In this document: one piece after another, positions 9,519-17,780 of the stretch
Layout of the letters: each line of letters starts with the position of its first letter
How positions within the stretch are numbered: position 1 is the stretch's first letter
Assembly: GCF_020544465.1 (NCBI RefSeq)
Contig: NZ_CP066126.1
Coordinates: forward strand, 4,030,001-4,094,000
Origin: Chromobacterium rhizoryzae
GTDB lineage: Bacteria > Pseudomonadota > Gammaproteobacteria > Burkholderiales > Chromobacteriaceae
Length of the DNA: 64,000 nucleotides
Direction: 5' to 3'
Program-made: the position numbers and the translations under genes
The notes under the pieces: generated by a model
What the model was told of the DNA's origin: nothing
What the model saw: only the letters and a program-made list of their open reading frames with translations
Databases searched by the model: none

Positions 9519-10640
9519 TCAGATTTTCCTCAGCACAACGCTGCCCACCGAATAGCCCGCGCCAAAAGATGAAATGACGCCGACATCCCCGCTCCGCAGG
9601 TCATCCGAATGCAGATGGAATGCAATCACGGAGCCGGCGGAACTGGTGTTGGCGTAACGGTCCAGAATCACCGGCGCCTCTTGATCGCCGGCCTCTCGGC
9701 CCAGCACGCGCCGGGAGATCAGCTGGTTCATCGCCAGATTGGCCTGGTGCAGCCAGAAGCGCGCCACCTCGGCCGGCGCGATGCCCAGGCCTTCCAGATG
9801 CGCGGCGATATGATCGCCCACCATCGGGCAGACTTCCTTGAACACCTTGCGGCCTTGCTGCACAAAAAGCTTGTCCGGCTGGCCTATCCCCGCCTCGTCG
9901 CAACGATTGAGGAAGCCGAAGTTGTTGCGGATATTATTGGAGAACACCGTGGCCAGCTTGCTGCCCAGCACCTCGTAACGCTGCGCCGAGCTCGCCGCCT
10001 CGGCGCGCTCCAGCACCACCGCGGTGCAAGCGTCGCCAAAGATGAAGTGGCTGTCGCGGTCGCGGAAGTTTAAATGGGCGGAACAGATTTCCGGATTCAC
10101 CATCAGCACCGCGCGCGCCTGGCCGCAAGCGACGGCGTTGACCGCGGTCTGAATGCCGAAGGTGGCGGACGAGCAGGCCACGTTCATATCGAAGGCGTAG
10201 CCCTGGATGCCGAGCGCCTGCTGCACTTCGATGGACACCGCCGGGTACGGACGCTGCATATTGGAGCAGGCGACGATGACCATGTCGATGTCCGCGGCGC
10301 TGCGGCCGGCGCGTTCCAGCGCCTGGCGCGCCGCGGCCACCGCCATCTCCGCCTGCACCGACAACTCGTCGTTGCCGCGCTCCGGCAAACGCGGCGCCAT
10401 TCTGGCCGGATCCAGCACCCCGCTCTTGTCCATCAGGAAACGTTGCTTGATGCCGGAGGCCTTCTCGATGAATTCGGAACTGGACTCGGCCAGCGCTTCC
10501 ATTTCTCCGGCGGCGATCCGGTCCGCGTGCTGCTGATTGTGAGCGTGTACAAAGGCATTGAAAGCCGCGACCAGTTCCTGGTTGCTGACCGCATGCGGCG
10601 GCGTGAACAAGCCGGTTCCGCTAATGACGACCTTGTGCAT
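9519..10640 (-). CDS. Beta-ketoacyl-ACP synthase III family protein
   Basis: The 373-residue protein has the thiolase-fold catalytic triad of FabH enzymes: Cys156 in NVACSSATFG, His298 in WLHQANLAMNQL and Asn331 in RYANTSSAGS. FabH condenses an acyl-CoA starter with malonyl-ACP to begin fatty acid synthesis. Compared with E. coli FabH (317 residues) it has roughly 50 extra residues, mostly in an N-terminal insertion (about residues 25-90), as in paralogues that use longer acyl primers. It is not next to other fab genes, so a specialised role is likely. AAGGAC lies upstream of the start. Confidence 0.82.
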   Translation of the reverse strand: MHKVVISGTGLFTPPHAVSNQELVAAFNAFVHAHNQQHADRIAAGEMEALAESSSEFIEKASGIKQRFLMDKSGVLDPARMAPRLPERGNDELSVQAEMAVAAARQALERAGRSAADIDMVIVACSNMQRPYPAVSIEVQQALGIQGYAFDMNVACSSATFGIQTAVNAVACGQARAVLMVNPEICSAHLNFRDRDSHFIFGDACTAVVLERAEAASSAQRYEVLGSKLATVFSNNIRNNFGFLNRCDEAGIGQPDKLFVQQGRKVFKEVCPMVGDHIAAHLEGLGIAPAEVARFWLHQANLAMNQLISRRVLGREAGDQEAPVILDRYANTSSAGSVIAFHLHSDDLRSGDVGVISSFGAGYSVGSVVLRKI

Positions 10641-11016
10641 GAATTGTCCTTTTAGCCCCCCGTGACCCGGGTAAGTGTAGATTTTTGTTGCGGCGGCGAC
10701 AGTCCTCGCTGCGCCGCCCGAGCGGAAATGCCCGCCCCGTTTCGGCCCGTCCGCGGACGATCCTTATCCGTCGCCGGATTCTACACCAAGCCCTTCATCT
10801 GAAAGTAATAAAACCGCAAACGCCGCCGCGGCGCGGCTCGCGGCCCTTCCCGCCTCTGCGCGGCCGGCTCGCGCCGCCTTGCCGACGCCCGATTCCGGCC
10901 TGCGGCCTGCCGCGGATCCCATAGGCAAAACTACCCCTTGAACTAAAAACCGAGTAAAATGATCGGCTTTGCGCAGCCGCATCACTCATTGCCTCCGTCG
11001 ATTGCCTCCGTCGATA
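10641..11016. other. Noncoding divergent region upstream of iscR
   Basis: About 375 bp between the minus-strand ketosynthase start and the IscR site. Short frames here are low-complexity Arg/Pro/Gly translations and look noncoding. The last part holds a perfect 13-bp tandem repeat (10988-11000 and 11001-11013). Confidence 0.5.
10988..11013 (+). repeat. 13-bp tandem direct repeat upstream of the isc promoter
   Basis: Two perfect adjoining copies of ATTGCCTCCGTCG end 3 bp before the IscR site. Its role is unknown; it could be replication slippage or a phased binding site. Confidence 0.85.
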
Positions 11017-11051
11017 ATAGTTGACTAAAACAGTCGGATATTAGGTATAAT
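11017..11051 (+). promoter_or_regulatory. isc promoter with IscR type 1 operator
   Basis: The 25-bp segment 11017-11041 matches the published type 1 IscR motif (ATASYYGACTRWWWYAGTCRRSTAT) at all but one position. It contains the -35 TTGACT (11021-11026), and TATAAT follows at 11046-11051 after a 19-bp spacer. IscR carrying its [2Fe-2S] cluster would cover the -35 and repress the operon, as in E. coli. Confidence 0.85.
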
Positions 11052-11106
11052 CGTCTGCATCAGGAATTCATCCTCCTCCAAATACCCACTCTTGGAGACC
11101 AGAGAC

Positions 11107-11586
11107 ATGCGTTTAACCACTAAAGGGCGTTTTGCCGTCACCGCGATGCTGGATCTGGCATTGCGCGAGAGCGGCGGCCCGGTCACGCTGGCCGGCATCA
11201 GCGAGCGTCAAGGCATCTCGCTCTCCTACTTGGAACAACTCTTCGGCAAGCTGCGGCGCGCCGAACTGGTGGACAGCGTGCGCGGCCCCGGCGGCGGCTA
11301 CACCCTGGCCAAGACCCCGATCGACATCTCCGTGGCCGACATCATCACCGCCGTGGACGAGCCGGTGGACGCCACCCAGTGCGGCGGCCGCGAGAACTGT
11401 CGCGGCAATCAGCGCTGCATGACCCACGATTTGTGGACCAATCTGAACGTCACCATTTTCGACTACCTGTCCAAGGTCAGCCTCGCCAGCCTGGTTGAGC
11501 AGCAAAAGACCAAGGAAAACACTGTATTGCAGGATAAGCGCGAATGCAGCGTGGTTCACGCTTCTGCCGCCTCCGGCGCCCTGTGA
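11107..11586 (+). CDS. iscR: Fe-S cluster-responsive regulator IscR
   Basis: This 159-residue Rrf2-family winged-helix regulator represses the isc operon when loaded with a [2Fe-2S] cluster. The ligands Cys92, Cys98, Cys104 and His107 (CGGRENCRGNQRCMTH) sit at the same positions as in E. coli IscR. The N terminus MRLTTKGRFAVTAMLDLAL is diagnostic; a start 15 bases earlier would add five residues not seen in the family. It is the first gene of the operon and should autoregulate through the site at 11017-11041. Confidence 0.96.
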   Translation: MRLTTKGRFAVTAMLDLALRESGGPVTLAGISERQGISLSYLEQLFGKLRRAELVDSVRGPGGGYTLAKTPIDISVADIITAVDEPVDATQCGGRENCRGNQRCMTHDLWTNLNVTIFDYLSKVSLASLVEQQKTKENTVLQDKRECSVVHASAASGAL

Positions 11587-11619
11587 GGCGCGGACCCATC
11601 TTCTGTGGAGAGAATATAA

Positions 11620-12837
11620 ATGAGCCAGCTCAAGCATCCGATCTACCTCGACTACTCGGCCACCACGCCGGTAGACCCGCGCGTTGCCGACAAGATGATT
11701 CCCTATCTTTACGAAAAGTTCGGCAACCCGGCCTCCCGCAGCCACAGCTTCGGCTGGGACGCGGAGGAAGCGGTGGAGAACGCGCGCGCTGAAGTGGCCA
11801 AGCTGATCAACGCCGACTCCAAGGAAATCGTCTGGACCTCCGGCGCCACCGAGTCCGACAACCTGGCGATCAAGGGCGCCGCCCACTTCTACAAGAGCAA
11901 GGGCAAGCACCTGATCACCGTCAAGACCGAACACAAGGCGGTGCTGGACACCATGCGCGAGCTGGAGCGCCAGGGCTTTGAAGTGACCTATCTGGGCGTG
12001 CAGGACAACGGCCTGCTGGACATTGAAGAATTCAAGGCCGCCATCCGCCCGGACACCATCGTCGCCTCGGTGATGTTCGTCAACAATGAAATCGGCGTGG
12101 TACAGGACATCGAACAGCTGGGCGAAATCTGCCGCGCCAAGGGCGTGATCTTCCACGTCGACGCCACCCAGGCCCCGGGCAAGGTGATCATCGACATGGA
12201 AAAGCAGAAAGTGGACCTGCTCAGCCTGTCCGCCCACAAAGTGTACGGCCCCAAGGGCATCGGCGCCCTGTACGTGCGCCGCAAACCGCGCGTGCGCCTG
12301 GAAGCGCAGATGCACGGCGGCGGCCATGAGCGCGGCTTCCGCTCCGGCACCCTGGCCACCCACCAGATCGTGGGCATGGGCGAAGCCTTCCGCATCGCCC
12401 GCGAAGAGATGGACAGCGAGCGCGAACGCATCCGCATGCTGCGCGACCGCCTGTGGAACGGCATCAAGAACATGGAAGAGGTCTACATCAACGGCGACAT
12501 CGACCAACGCGTGCCGCACAACCTCAATGTCAGCTTCAACTTCGTCGAAGGCGAAAGCCTGATCATGGCGATCAAGGAGCTGGCCGTATCCAGCGGTTCG
12601 GCTTGTACCTCGGCTTCGCTGGAGCCGTCCTACGTGCTGCGCGCGCTGGGCCGCAACGACGAAATGGCCCACAGCTCGATCCGCTTCACGCTGGGCCGCT
12701 TCACCACCGAGGAGGAAATCGACTTCGCGGTGAATCTGCTAAACCAAAAGATCGGCAAGCTGCGCGAACTGTCCCCCTTGTGGGAAATGTTCAAAGACGG
12801 CGTGGATCTGAATTCGGTTCAATGGGCCGCCCACTAA
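11620..12837 (+). CDS. iscS: Cysteine desulfurase IscS
   Basis: IscS converts L-cysteine to L-alanine and passes the sulfur as a persulfide to IscU, and also serves tRNA thiolation. The 405-residue protein has the PLP lysine Lys207 in LSAHKVYGPKG and the catalytic loop cysteine Cys329 in SSGSACTSASLEPSYVLRAL. Length and positions match E. coli IscS closely. A GGAGA site precedes the ATG, and the gene follows iscR by 33 bp. Confidence 0.97.
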   Translation: MSQLKHPIYLDYSATTPVDPRVADKMIPYLYEKFGNPASRSHSFGWDAEEAVENARAEVAKLINADSKEIVWTSGATESDNLAIKGAAHFYKSKGKHLITVKTEHKAVLDTMRELERQGFEVTYLGVQDNGLLDIEEFKAAIRPDTIVASVMFVNNEIGVVQDIEQLGEICRAKGVIFHVDATQAPGKVIIDMEKQKVDLLSLSAHKVYGPKGIGALYVRRKPRVRLEAQMHGGGHERGFRSGTLATHQIVGMGEAFRIAREEMDSERERIRMLRDRLWNGIKNMEEVYINGDIDQRVPHNLNVSFNFVEGESLIMAIKELAVSSGSACTSASLEPSYVLRALGRNDEMAHSSIRFTLGRFTTEEEIDFAVNLLNQKIGKLRELSPLWEMFKDGVDLNSVQWAAH

Positions 12838-12898
12838 GGGCGACAGCAATATCCAGCGCCGAGCCGGCCAGGCCGGAGCGGCGCTGAAGGAGACAATC

Positions 12899-13282
12899 AT
12901 GGCATACAGCGACAAGGTAATGGATCACTACGAAAACCCGCGCAACGTGGGCTCTTTCGAAAAAGGCGACGACAGCGTGGGCACCGGCATGGTGGGCGCG
13001 CCGGCCTGTGGCGACGTGATGAAGCTGCAAATCAAGGTGGGTGAGGACGGCGTGATTCAGGACGCCAAGTTCAAGACTTACGGCTGCGGCTCCGCCATCG
13101 CCTCCTCCTCGCTGGTGACCGAATGGGTCAAGGGCAAATCGCTGGACGAGGCGCTGGATATCAAGAACACCGCCATCGCCGAAGAACTGGCCTTGCCGCC
13201 GGTGAAGATTCACTGCTCCATCCTGGCCGAAGACGCGATCAAGGCCGCGGTCAACGACTACAAGCAAAAGCACGGCAAATAA
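12899..13282 (+). CDS. iscU: Fe-S cluster scaffold IscU
   Basis: IscU is the scaffold on which [2Fe-2S] clusters are built before chaperone-assisted transfer. The 127-residue protein keeps the three cluster cysteines Cys37 (PACGDVM), Cys63 (YGCGSAIASSS) and Cys106 (KIHCSILAEDA), the Asp39 that favours cluster release, and the LPPVK motif (99-103) recognised by HscA. AAGGAGA lies upstream of the ATG. It lies between iscS and iscA in the standard order. Confidence 0.97.
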   Translation: MAYSDKVMDHYENPRNVGSFEKGDDSVGTGMVGAPACGDVMKLQIKVGEDGVIQDAKFKTYGCGSAIASSSLVTEWVKGKSLDEALDIKNTAIAEELALPPVKIHCSILAEDAIKAAVNDYKQKHGK

Positions 13283-13298
13283 TCAGCGGGGACACATC

Positions 13299-13622
13299 AT
13301 GGCTATCACCCTTTCCGAACGCGCCGCCGCTCACGTCAGCGCCTTCATCGCCAAACGCGGCAAGGGCTTGGGCATCCGTCTGGGCGTCAAGACCTCCGGC
13401 TGCTCCGGCATGGCCTACAAGCTGGAGTTCGTCGACGCGGCCAGCGACGAAGACGTGACCTTTGAAAGCCATGGCGTCACCGTGTTCACCGATGCCAAGA
13501 GCCTGGCCTATCTCGACGGCACCGAGCTGGATTACGCCAAGGAAGGCTTGAACGAGGGGTTTCAGTTCAACAACCCCAACGTCAAAAACGAGTGCGGCTG
13601 CGGCGAAAGCTTCAACGTCTGA
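13299..13622 (+). CDS. iscA: A-type Fe-S carrier IscA
   Basis: IscA binds iron or Fe-S clusters and delivers them to apoproteins. The 107-residue protein has the three conserved cysteines: Cys35 (TSGCSGMAY), Cys99 and Cys101 (NECGCGESF). It starts 16 bp after iscU, with GGGGA upstream. Confidence 0.96.
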   Translation: MAITLSERAAAHVSAFIAKRGKGLGIRLGVKTSGCSGMAYKLEFVDAASDEDVTFESHGVTVFTDAKSLAYLDGTELDYAKEGLNEGFQFNNPNVKNECGCGESFNV

Positions 13623-13697
13623 CCCCGGCAGGCGGGCGCGCTTCGGCGCCGCCCGCCCGTCGTCCAACTGTACGCTAGGTTTTCCGGCCCCGTCCCT

Positions 13698-14231
13698 ATG
13701 AGCACCGATTTCAGCCAAGACTTCTTCTCCCTGTTCAATCTGCCGCGCCGTTTCGCCATCGACGGCCAAGCGCTGGAGCACGCCTGGCGCACCGCCGCGG
13801 CCCAGGTCCATCCCGACCGCTACGCCAGCAGCTCCGACGCCGAAAAACGCAGCGCGCTGATGCAGGCCACCCGGGTCAACGAAGCCTACCAAACGCTGAA
13901 GTCGCCGCTGAACCGCGCCCGCTACCTGCTGACGCTCGCCGGCGTGGACACCCAGGAAGACACCAACACCCAGATGCCGGCCGCCTTCCTGATGGCGCAG
14001 ATGGAATGGCGCGAAAACATCGAAGAAGCCCGCGCCGGCGGCGAGCTCGAACGCCTGGAAGCCTTGTCGCGCCAGTTGCGGGACGAGAGCCGCTCGCATC
14101 AGGCCGAGCTGGAGCTGGCGCTGGACCAGCGCGCCGACTTGGACGCCGCCGCGCTTCTAGTGAGAAAATTGCGGTTTTTGGAAAAACTGGACCAGGAAAT
14201 CGGCGATGCCATCGAGGCGCTGCTTGACTGA
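13698..14231 (+). CDS. hscB: Fe-S assembly J-domain co-chaperone HscB
   Basis: HscB brings IscU to HscA and stimulates its ATPase. The 177-residue protein has an N-terminal J domain with HPD at 38-40 (QVHPDRYASSSDAEKRSAL) and a C-terminal three-helix domain that binds IscU (AAFLMAQMEWRE and onward). Length is typical (E. coli 171). The ribosome site before the ATG at 13698 is weak, so translation may depend on flow from iscA 75 bp upstream. Confidence 0.95.
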   Translation: MSTDFSQDFFSLFNLPRRFAIDGQALEHAWRTAAAQVHPDRYASSSDAEKRSALMQATRVNEAYQTLKSPLNRARYLLTLAGVDTQEDTNTQMPAAFLMAQMEWRENIEEARAGGELERLEALSRQLRDESRSHQAELELALDQRADLDAAALLVRKLRFLEKLDQEIGDAIEALLD

Positions 14232-14339
14232 GCCCTCGGCCGCCGGCCCTTCCCCGTCGTGGGGATCGCGCTCCGGCCCGTCCTCTCCATCCGCCTCCGC
14301 CGCAGCAGGCGGCTTACCTCGAACTGATTTGAACTGAAT

Positions 14340-16202
14340 ATGGCCTTACTGCAAATCGCCGAACCCGGCCTCTCCGCCGCCCCTCACCAACACCGATTGG
14401 CGATCGGCATCGATCTGGGCACCACCAATTCCCTGGTGGCCTCGGTGCGCAGCGGATCCGCCGCCGTGCTCAAGGACGAGCACGGCCGCAGCCTGCTGCC
14501 CTCGGTGGTGCGCTACGCCGAAGAAGGCGGCGTCAGCGTGGGCTACGACGCCCAGAAAGAGCAGAACAAGGACCCGCACAACACCATCGTCTCGGTGAAG
14601 CGCTTCATGGGCCGCGGCCTGGCCGATCTGCCGGACGTCCGCAACCTGCCCTATCGCTTCGTCGACGCGCCCGGCATGCTGCAACTGGTGACCCGCGGCG
14701 GTATCAAAAGCCCGGTGGAAATCTCCGCCGACATTCTGCGCACCCTGAAACAGCGCGCCGAAGCCAGCCTGGGCGGCGATCTGACCGGCGCGGTCATCAC
14801 CGTGCCGGCCTATTTCGACGACGCCCAGCGTCAGGCCACCAAGGACGCCGCGCGTCTGGCCGGCCTGAACGTGCTGCGCCTGCTGAACGAACCCACCGCC
14901 GCCGCCATCGCCTACGGGCTGGACAACGGCAGCGAAGGCATATACGTCGTCTACGATCTGGGCGGCGGCACCTTCGACGTCTCCATTCTCAAACTCAGCC
15001 GCGGCGTGTTCGAAGTGCTGGCCACCAGCGGCGACTCCGCGCTGGGCGGCGACGACTTCGACCATCGCGTCTACTGCTGGATGCTGGAACAAGCCGGCCT
15101 GTCCGGGCTAGGCGCCCAGGATACCCGCTTGCTGCTGACCCGCGCCCGCGAGGCCAAGGAAGCGCTGACCGAGCACGCGGAGACTCAGATCACCGCGCTG
15201 CTGTCCGACGGCCAGGCCCTGAACCTGACGCTGGACCAGGACACCTTCCGCGGCATCACCAAGAACCTGGTGGACAAGACCCTGCTGCCGGTGCGCAAGG
15301 CGCTGCGCGACGCCGGCGTCGCCGCGGACGAGGTCCATGGCGTGGTGATGGTGGGCGGCGCCACCCGCATGCCCCAGGTGCAAAAAGCCGTCGGCGATTT
15401 CTTCCGCCAGGAGCCGCTGACCAATCTGGACCCGGACAAGGTCGTCGCCTTGGGCGCGGCGATCCAGGCCAATGTGCTGGCCGGCAACAAGGGCGACGAC
15501 GAGTGGCTGCTGCTGGACGTGATCCCGCTGTCGCTGGGCATCGAGACCATGGGCGGCCTGACCGAGAAGATCATTCCGCGCAACAGCACCATCCCTGTGG
15601 CCCGCGCTCAGGACTTCACCACCTTCAAGGACGGCCAGACCGCGATGTCCATCCACGTGCTGCAAGGCGAGCGCGAGCTGGTGGCCGATTGCCGTTCGCT
15701 GGCCAAGTTCACCCTGAGCGGCATCCCGCCGATGGTGGCCGGCGCGGCGCGCATCCGCATCACCTTCCAGGTGGACGCCGACGGCCTGCTGGAAGTGTCC
15801 GCCCGCGAACAGACCAGCGGCGTGGAAGCGCGCATCGAGGTCAAGCCCTCCTACGGCCTGAGTGACGAGGAAATCAGCCGCATGCTGACCGAGTCCATGA
15901 CCCATGTGCATGAAGACATCGAGGCGCGCAAACTGCGCGAAGCCGTCGTCGACGCCACCAGCCTCAGCGAGGCCTGTCGCGTTGCGCTCGCCAGCGACGG
16001 CGACCTGCTGGACGCCGACGAACGCGCCGCGGTGGAAGAGGCGCTGGCGGCCGTGGACGCGGCCATCGCCGCCGCTCAAATCGCACGCGAGGTCAACGAG
16101 GCCTCCGGCCGCCTCAACCGCGCCACCGAAGAATTCGCCTCGCGCCGCATGGATCGCAATATCCGACGCGCGCTCAAAGGCCACAACATTTCCGATTTGT
16201 AA
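14340..16202 (+). CDS. hscA: Hsp70-type chaperone HscA
   Basis: HscA is the specialised Hsp70 that binds the LPPVK motif of IscU and drives cluster transfer. The 620-residue protein begins its ATPase domain at GIDLGTTNSLVASV (about 22), with the second phosphate loop VYDLGGGTFDVSIL near 205 and the adenosine motif VVMVGGATRMP near 335. The substrate-binding domain follows from about 390. A short GC-rich gap of 108 bp separates it from hscB. Confidence 0.96.
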   Translation: MALLQIAEPGLSAAPHQHRLAIGIDLGTTNSLVASVRSGSAAVLKDEHGRSLLPSVVRYAEEGGVSVGYDAQKEQNKDPHNTIVSVKRFMGRGLADLPDVRNLPYRFVDAPGMLQLVTRGGIKSPVEISADILRTLKQRAEASLGGDLTGAVITVPAYFDDAQRQATKDAARLAGLNVLRLLNEPTAAAIAYGLDNGSEGIYVVYDLGGGTFDVSILKLSRGVFEVLATSGDSALGGDDFDHRVYCWMLEQAGLSGLGAQDTRLLLTRAREAKEALTEHAETQITALLSDGQALNLTLDQDTFRGITKNLVDKTLLPVRKALRDAGVAADEVHGVVMVGGATRMPQVQKAVGDFFRQEPLTNLDPDKVVALGAAIQANVLAGNKGDDEWLLLDVIPLSLGIETMGGLTEKIIPRNSTIPVARAQDFTTFKDGQTAMSIHVLQGERELVADCRSLAKFTLSGIPPMVAGAARIRITFQVDADGLLEVSAREQTSGVEARIEVKPSYGLSDEEISRMLTESMTHVHEDIEARKLREAVVDATSLSEACRVALASDGDLLDADERAAVEEALAAVDAAIAAAQIAREVNEASGRLNRATEEFASRRMDRNIRRALKGHNISDL

Positions 16203-16211
16203 GGATCCGCC

Positions 16212-16553
16212 ATGCCGCGAATCATCGTATTGCCCCACGCCGACCTCTGCCCGGAAGGCCTGGTCATCGACAACGCCGAACCCGGCCAGAACATCTGCCA
16301 GGTCCTGCTGGATCACGATATCGAGATCGAGCACGCCTGCGAGATGTCCTGTGCCTGCACAACCTGCCATTGCATCGTCCGCGAAGGCGGCGACTCCCTG
16401 AACGAAGCCGACGAGCTGGAAGAAGACCTGCTGGACAAGGCCTGGGGACTGGAAGCCCAGTCCCGGCTGTCCTGCCAGGCCATTGTCGCCGATGAGGATT
16501 TGGTGATAGACATTCCCCGGTACACCATCAACCACGCCCGCGAACACCACTAG
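16212..16553 (+). CDS. fdx: ISC [2Fe-2S] ferredoxin
   Basis: This 113-residue adrenodoxin-type ferredoxin supplies electrons for cluster assembly. Cluster ligands are predicted as Cys43, Cys49, Cys52 (in HACEMSCACTTCHCIV) and Cys88 (SRLSCQA), matching the C-x5-C-x2-C...C pattern of E. coli Fdx; Cys47 and Cys54 are extra. It follows hscA by 9 bp with AAGGAT near the start. Confidence 0.96.
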   Translation: MPRIIVLPHADLCPEGLVIDNAEPGQNICQVLLDHDIEIEHACEMSCACTTCHCIVREGGDSLNEADELEEDLLDKAWGLEAQSRLSCQAIVADEDLVIDIPRYTINHAREHH

Positions 16554-16563
16554 GAACACGCCC

Positions 16564-16655
16564 TAAAATCCCTGTAGCCGCGTTGCGCCGCCTTGCCGTA
16601 CCTCATGTACTGTCCGCGGCGGCGCGCCTTGCTACAGCCGCTGCGCTGGATTTTA
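16564..16655. repeat. Imperfect palindromic repeat element between fdx and iscX
   Basis: A 92-bp palindrome-like element. Paired arms are 16564-16571 with 16648-16655 (TAAAATCC), 16572-16578 with 16631-16637, and 16585-16592 with 16618-16625 (GCGCCGCC). The centre reads CGTACCTCATGTACTG. It would form a long cruciform or RNA stem in the operon transcript. The look is that of dispersed intergenic palindromes in proteobacteria; whether it recurs in this genome cannot be tested here. Confidence 0.75.
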
Positions 16656-16685
16656 TGAGCGGTTCCCCGCTCAGGAGACAAGAAG

Positions 16686-16877
16686 ATGAAATGGACCGAC
16701 GTGCTGGACATCGCCATCGAACTGGCGGAAACCCATCCGGAAGTCGACCCCAAGACCGTGCGCTTCGTTGATCTGCACAACTGGGTCGTCGAGCTGCCGG
16801 ATTTTGACGACGACCACAGCCGCGGCGGCGAACGCGTGCTGGAGGCGATCCAGCAAGCCTGGATCGACGAGGTGTAA
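16686..16877 (+). CDS. iscX: Fe-S assembly protein IscX
   Basis: IscX is a small acidic protein that binds IscS and iron and tunes cluster assembly. The 63-residue product starts MKWTDVLDIAIELAETHPEV and keeps the LHNWVVELPDF region and the C-terminal ILEAIQ-like VLEAIQQAWIDE. A GGAGA site precedes the ATG. It is the last gene of the isc operon, separated from fdx by a palindromic element and followed by a terminator. Confidence 0.93.
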   Translation: MKWTDVLDIAIELAETHPEVDPKTVRFVDLHNWVVELPDFDDDHSRGGERVLEAIQQAWIDEV

Positions 16878-16903
16878 TAAGCCTCCCCGCCCCCCGTTTT
16901 AGC

Positions 16904-16932
16904 AAGGCCGCGTCGCAGGATGCGGCCTTTTT
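16904..16932 (+). terminator. Terminator of the isc operon
   Basis: An 8-bp stem (16904-16911 with 16922-16929) is followed by a T run to 16932, 26 bp after the iscX stop. Confidence 0.8.
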
Positions 16933-17052
16933 GCCGTCTTGGGCCCAAAACCCGCCGTCTCCGCATAGGAAAAGACGGGCCGATGGCGGTATCATCGGAC
17001 AAAGGCTGCGACAGCCCGCCGGCAGCCTCCTCTTTCGAAACGGAGCTCCCTG

Positions 17053-17688
17053 ATGTTCACCCTCATCATCGGCAATAAAAACTACTCCTCCTGGTCCCTG
17101 CGCCCCTGGCTGGTGCTGAAAATGCTGGACGAGCCGTTTGAAGAGCAGCAGATCGATCTCTACCTGTCCGACACCAAGGCCCGCATCCTGGCCGCCAACC
17201 CGGCCGGCAAGGTGCCCGTGCTGATAGACCGCAAGCTGCGGATCTGGGATTCGCTGGCCATCTGCGAATACCTGGCCGAATGCTTTCCCGCCGCCAAGCT
17301 GTGGCCGGACGACGCGGGACTGCGCGCGGTCGCCCGCTCCATCGTCGCCGAGATCCACTCCGGCTTCTCCGCGCTGCGCGAACACCTGGCGATGAATCTG
17401 ACGCTGCGCCACATCAATTATCAGAGCACGCCGGCGGTGGAGTTCGACATCGCCCGCATCATCTCGCTGTGGGAAGAGCATCTGCCGCGCCACCAGGCCA
17501 ACGGCGAATTCATCTTCGGCGGCTTCAGCATCGCCGACGCCTTCTTCGCTCCCATCGCCACCCGCTTCCACACTTATAACGTCAAATTGCCGGAGCAATC
17601 GCAGGCTTACGTCGATCGTCTGCTGGCTTTGCCGGCGATGCGGGAGTGGTATGAGGCCGCCCAGGCGGAAGGTCAGCGCGCGTCATAG
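17053..17688 (+). CDS. Glutathione S-transferase family protein
   Basis: The 211-residue protein has an N-terminal thioredoxin-like GST domain (LIIGNKNYSSWSLRPWLVLK, with a candidate catalytic Ser/Tyr in NYSSWS; NPAGKVPVL for glutathione binding; DSLAICEYLAE) and a helical C-terminal domain. It probably conjugates or reduces small molecules with glutathione; the substrate is unknown. It is monocistronic, between the isc terminator and its own terminator at 17717. Confidence 0.87.
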   Translation: MFTLIIGNKNYSSWSLRPWLVLKMLDEPFEEQQIDLYLSDTKARILAANPAGKVPVLIDRKLRIWDSLAICEYLAECFPAAKLWPDDAGLRAVARSIVAEIHSGFSALREHLAMNLTLRHINYQSTPAVEFDIARIISLWEEHLPRHQANGEFIFGGFSIADAFFAPIATRFHTYNVKLPEQSQAYVDRLLALPAMREWYEAAQAEGQRAS

Positions 17689-17716
17689 CGGATAATGTCG
17701 CAATTAGAGTGGAAGG

Positions 17717-17751
17717 ACGCGCCATAACTCATTAGAATGGCGCGTTTTTTT
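17717..17751 (+). terminator. Terminator after the GST gene
   Basis: A perfect 9-bp stem (17717-17725 with 17737-17745) is followed by a run of seven T. It ends 29 bp before udk. Confidence 0.85.
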
Positions 17752-17780
17752 ATCATTTTTACGCGTAGAAGGATAGTTTC

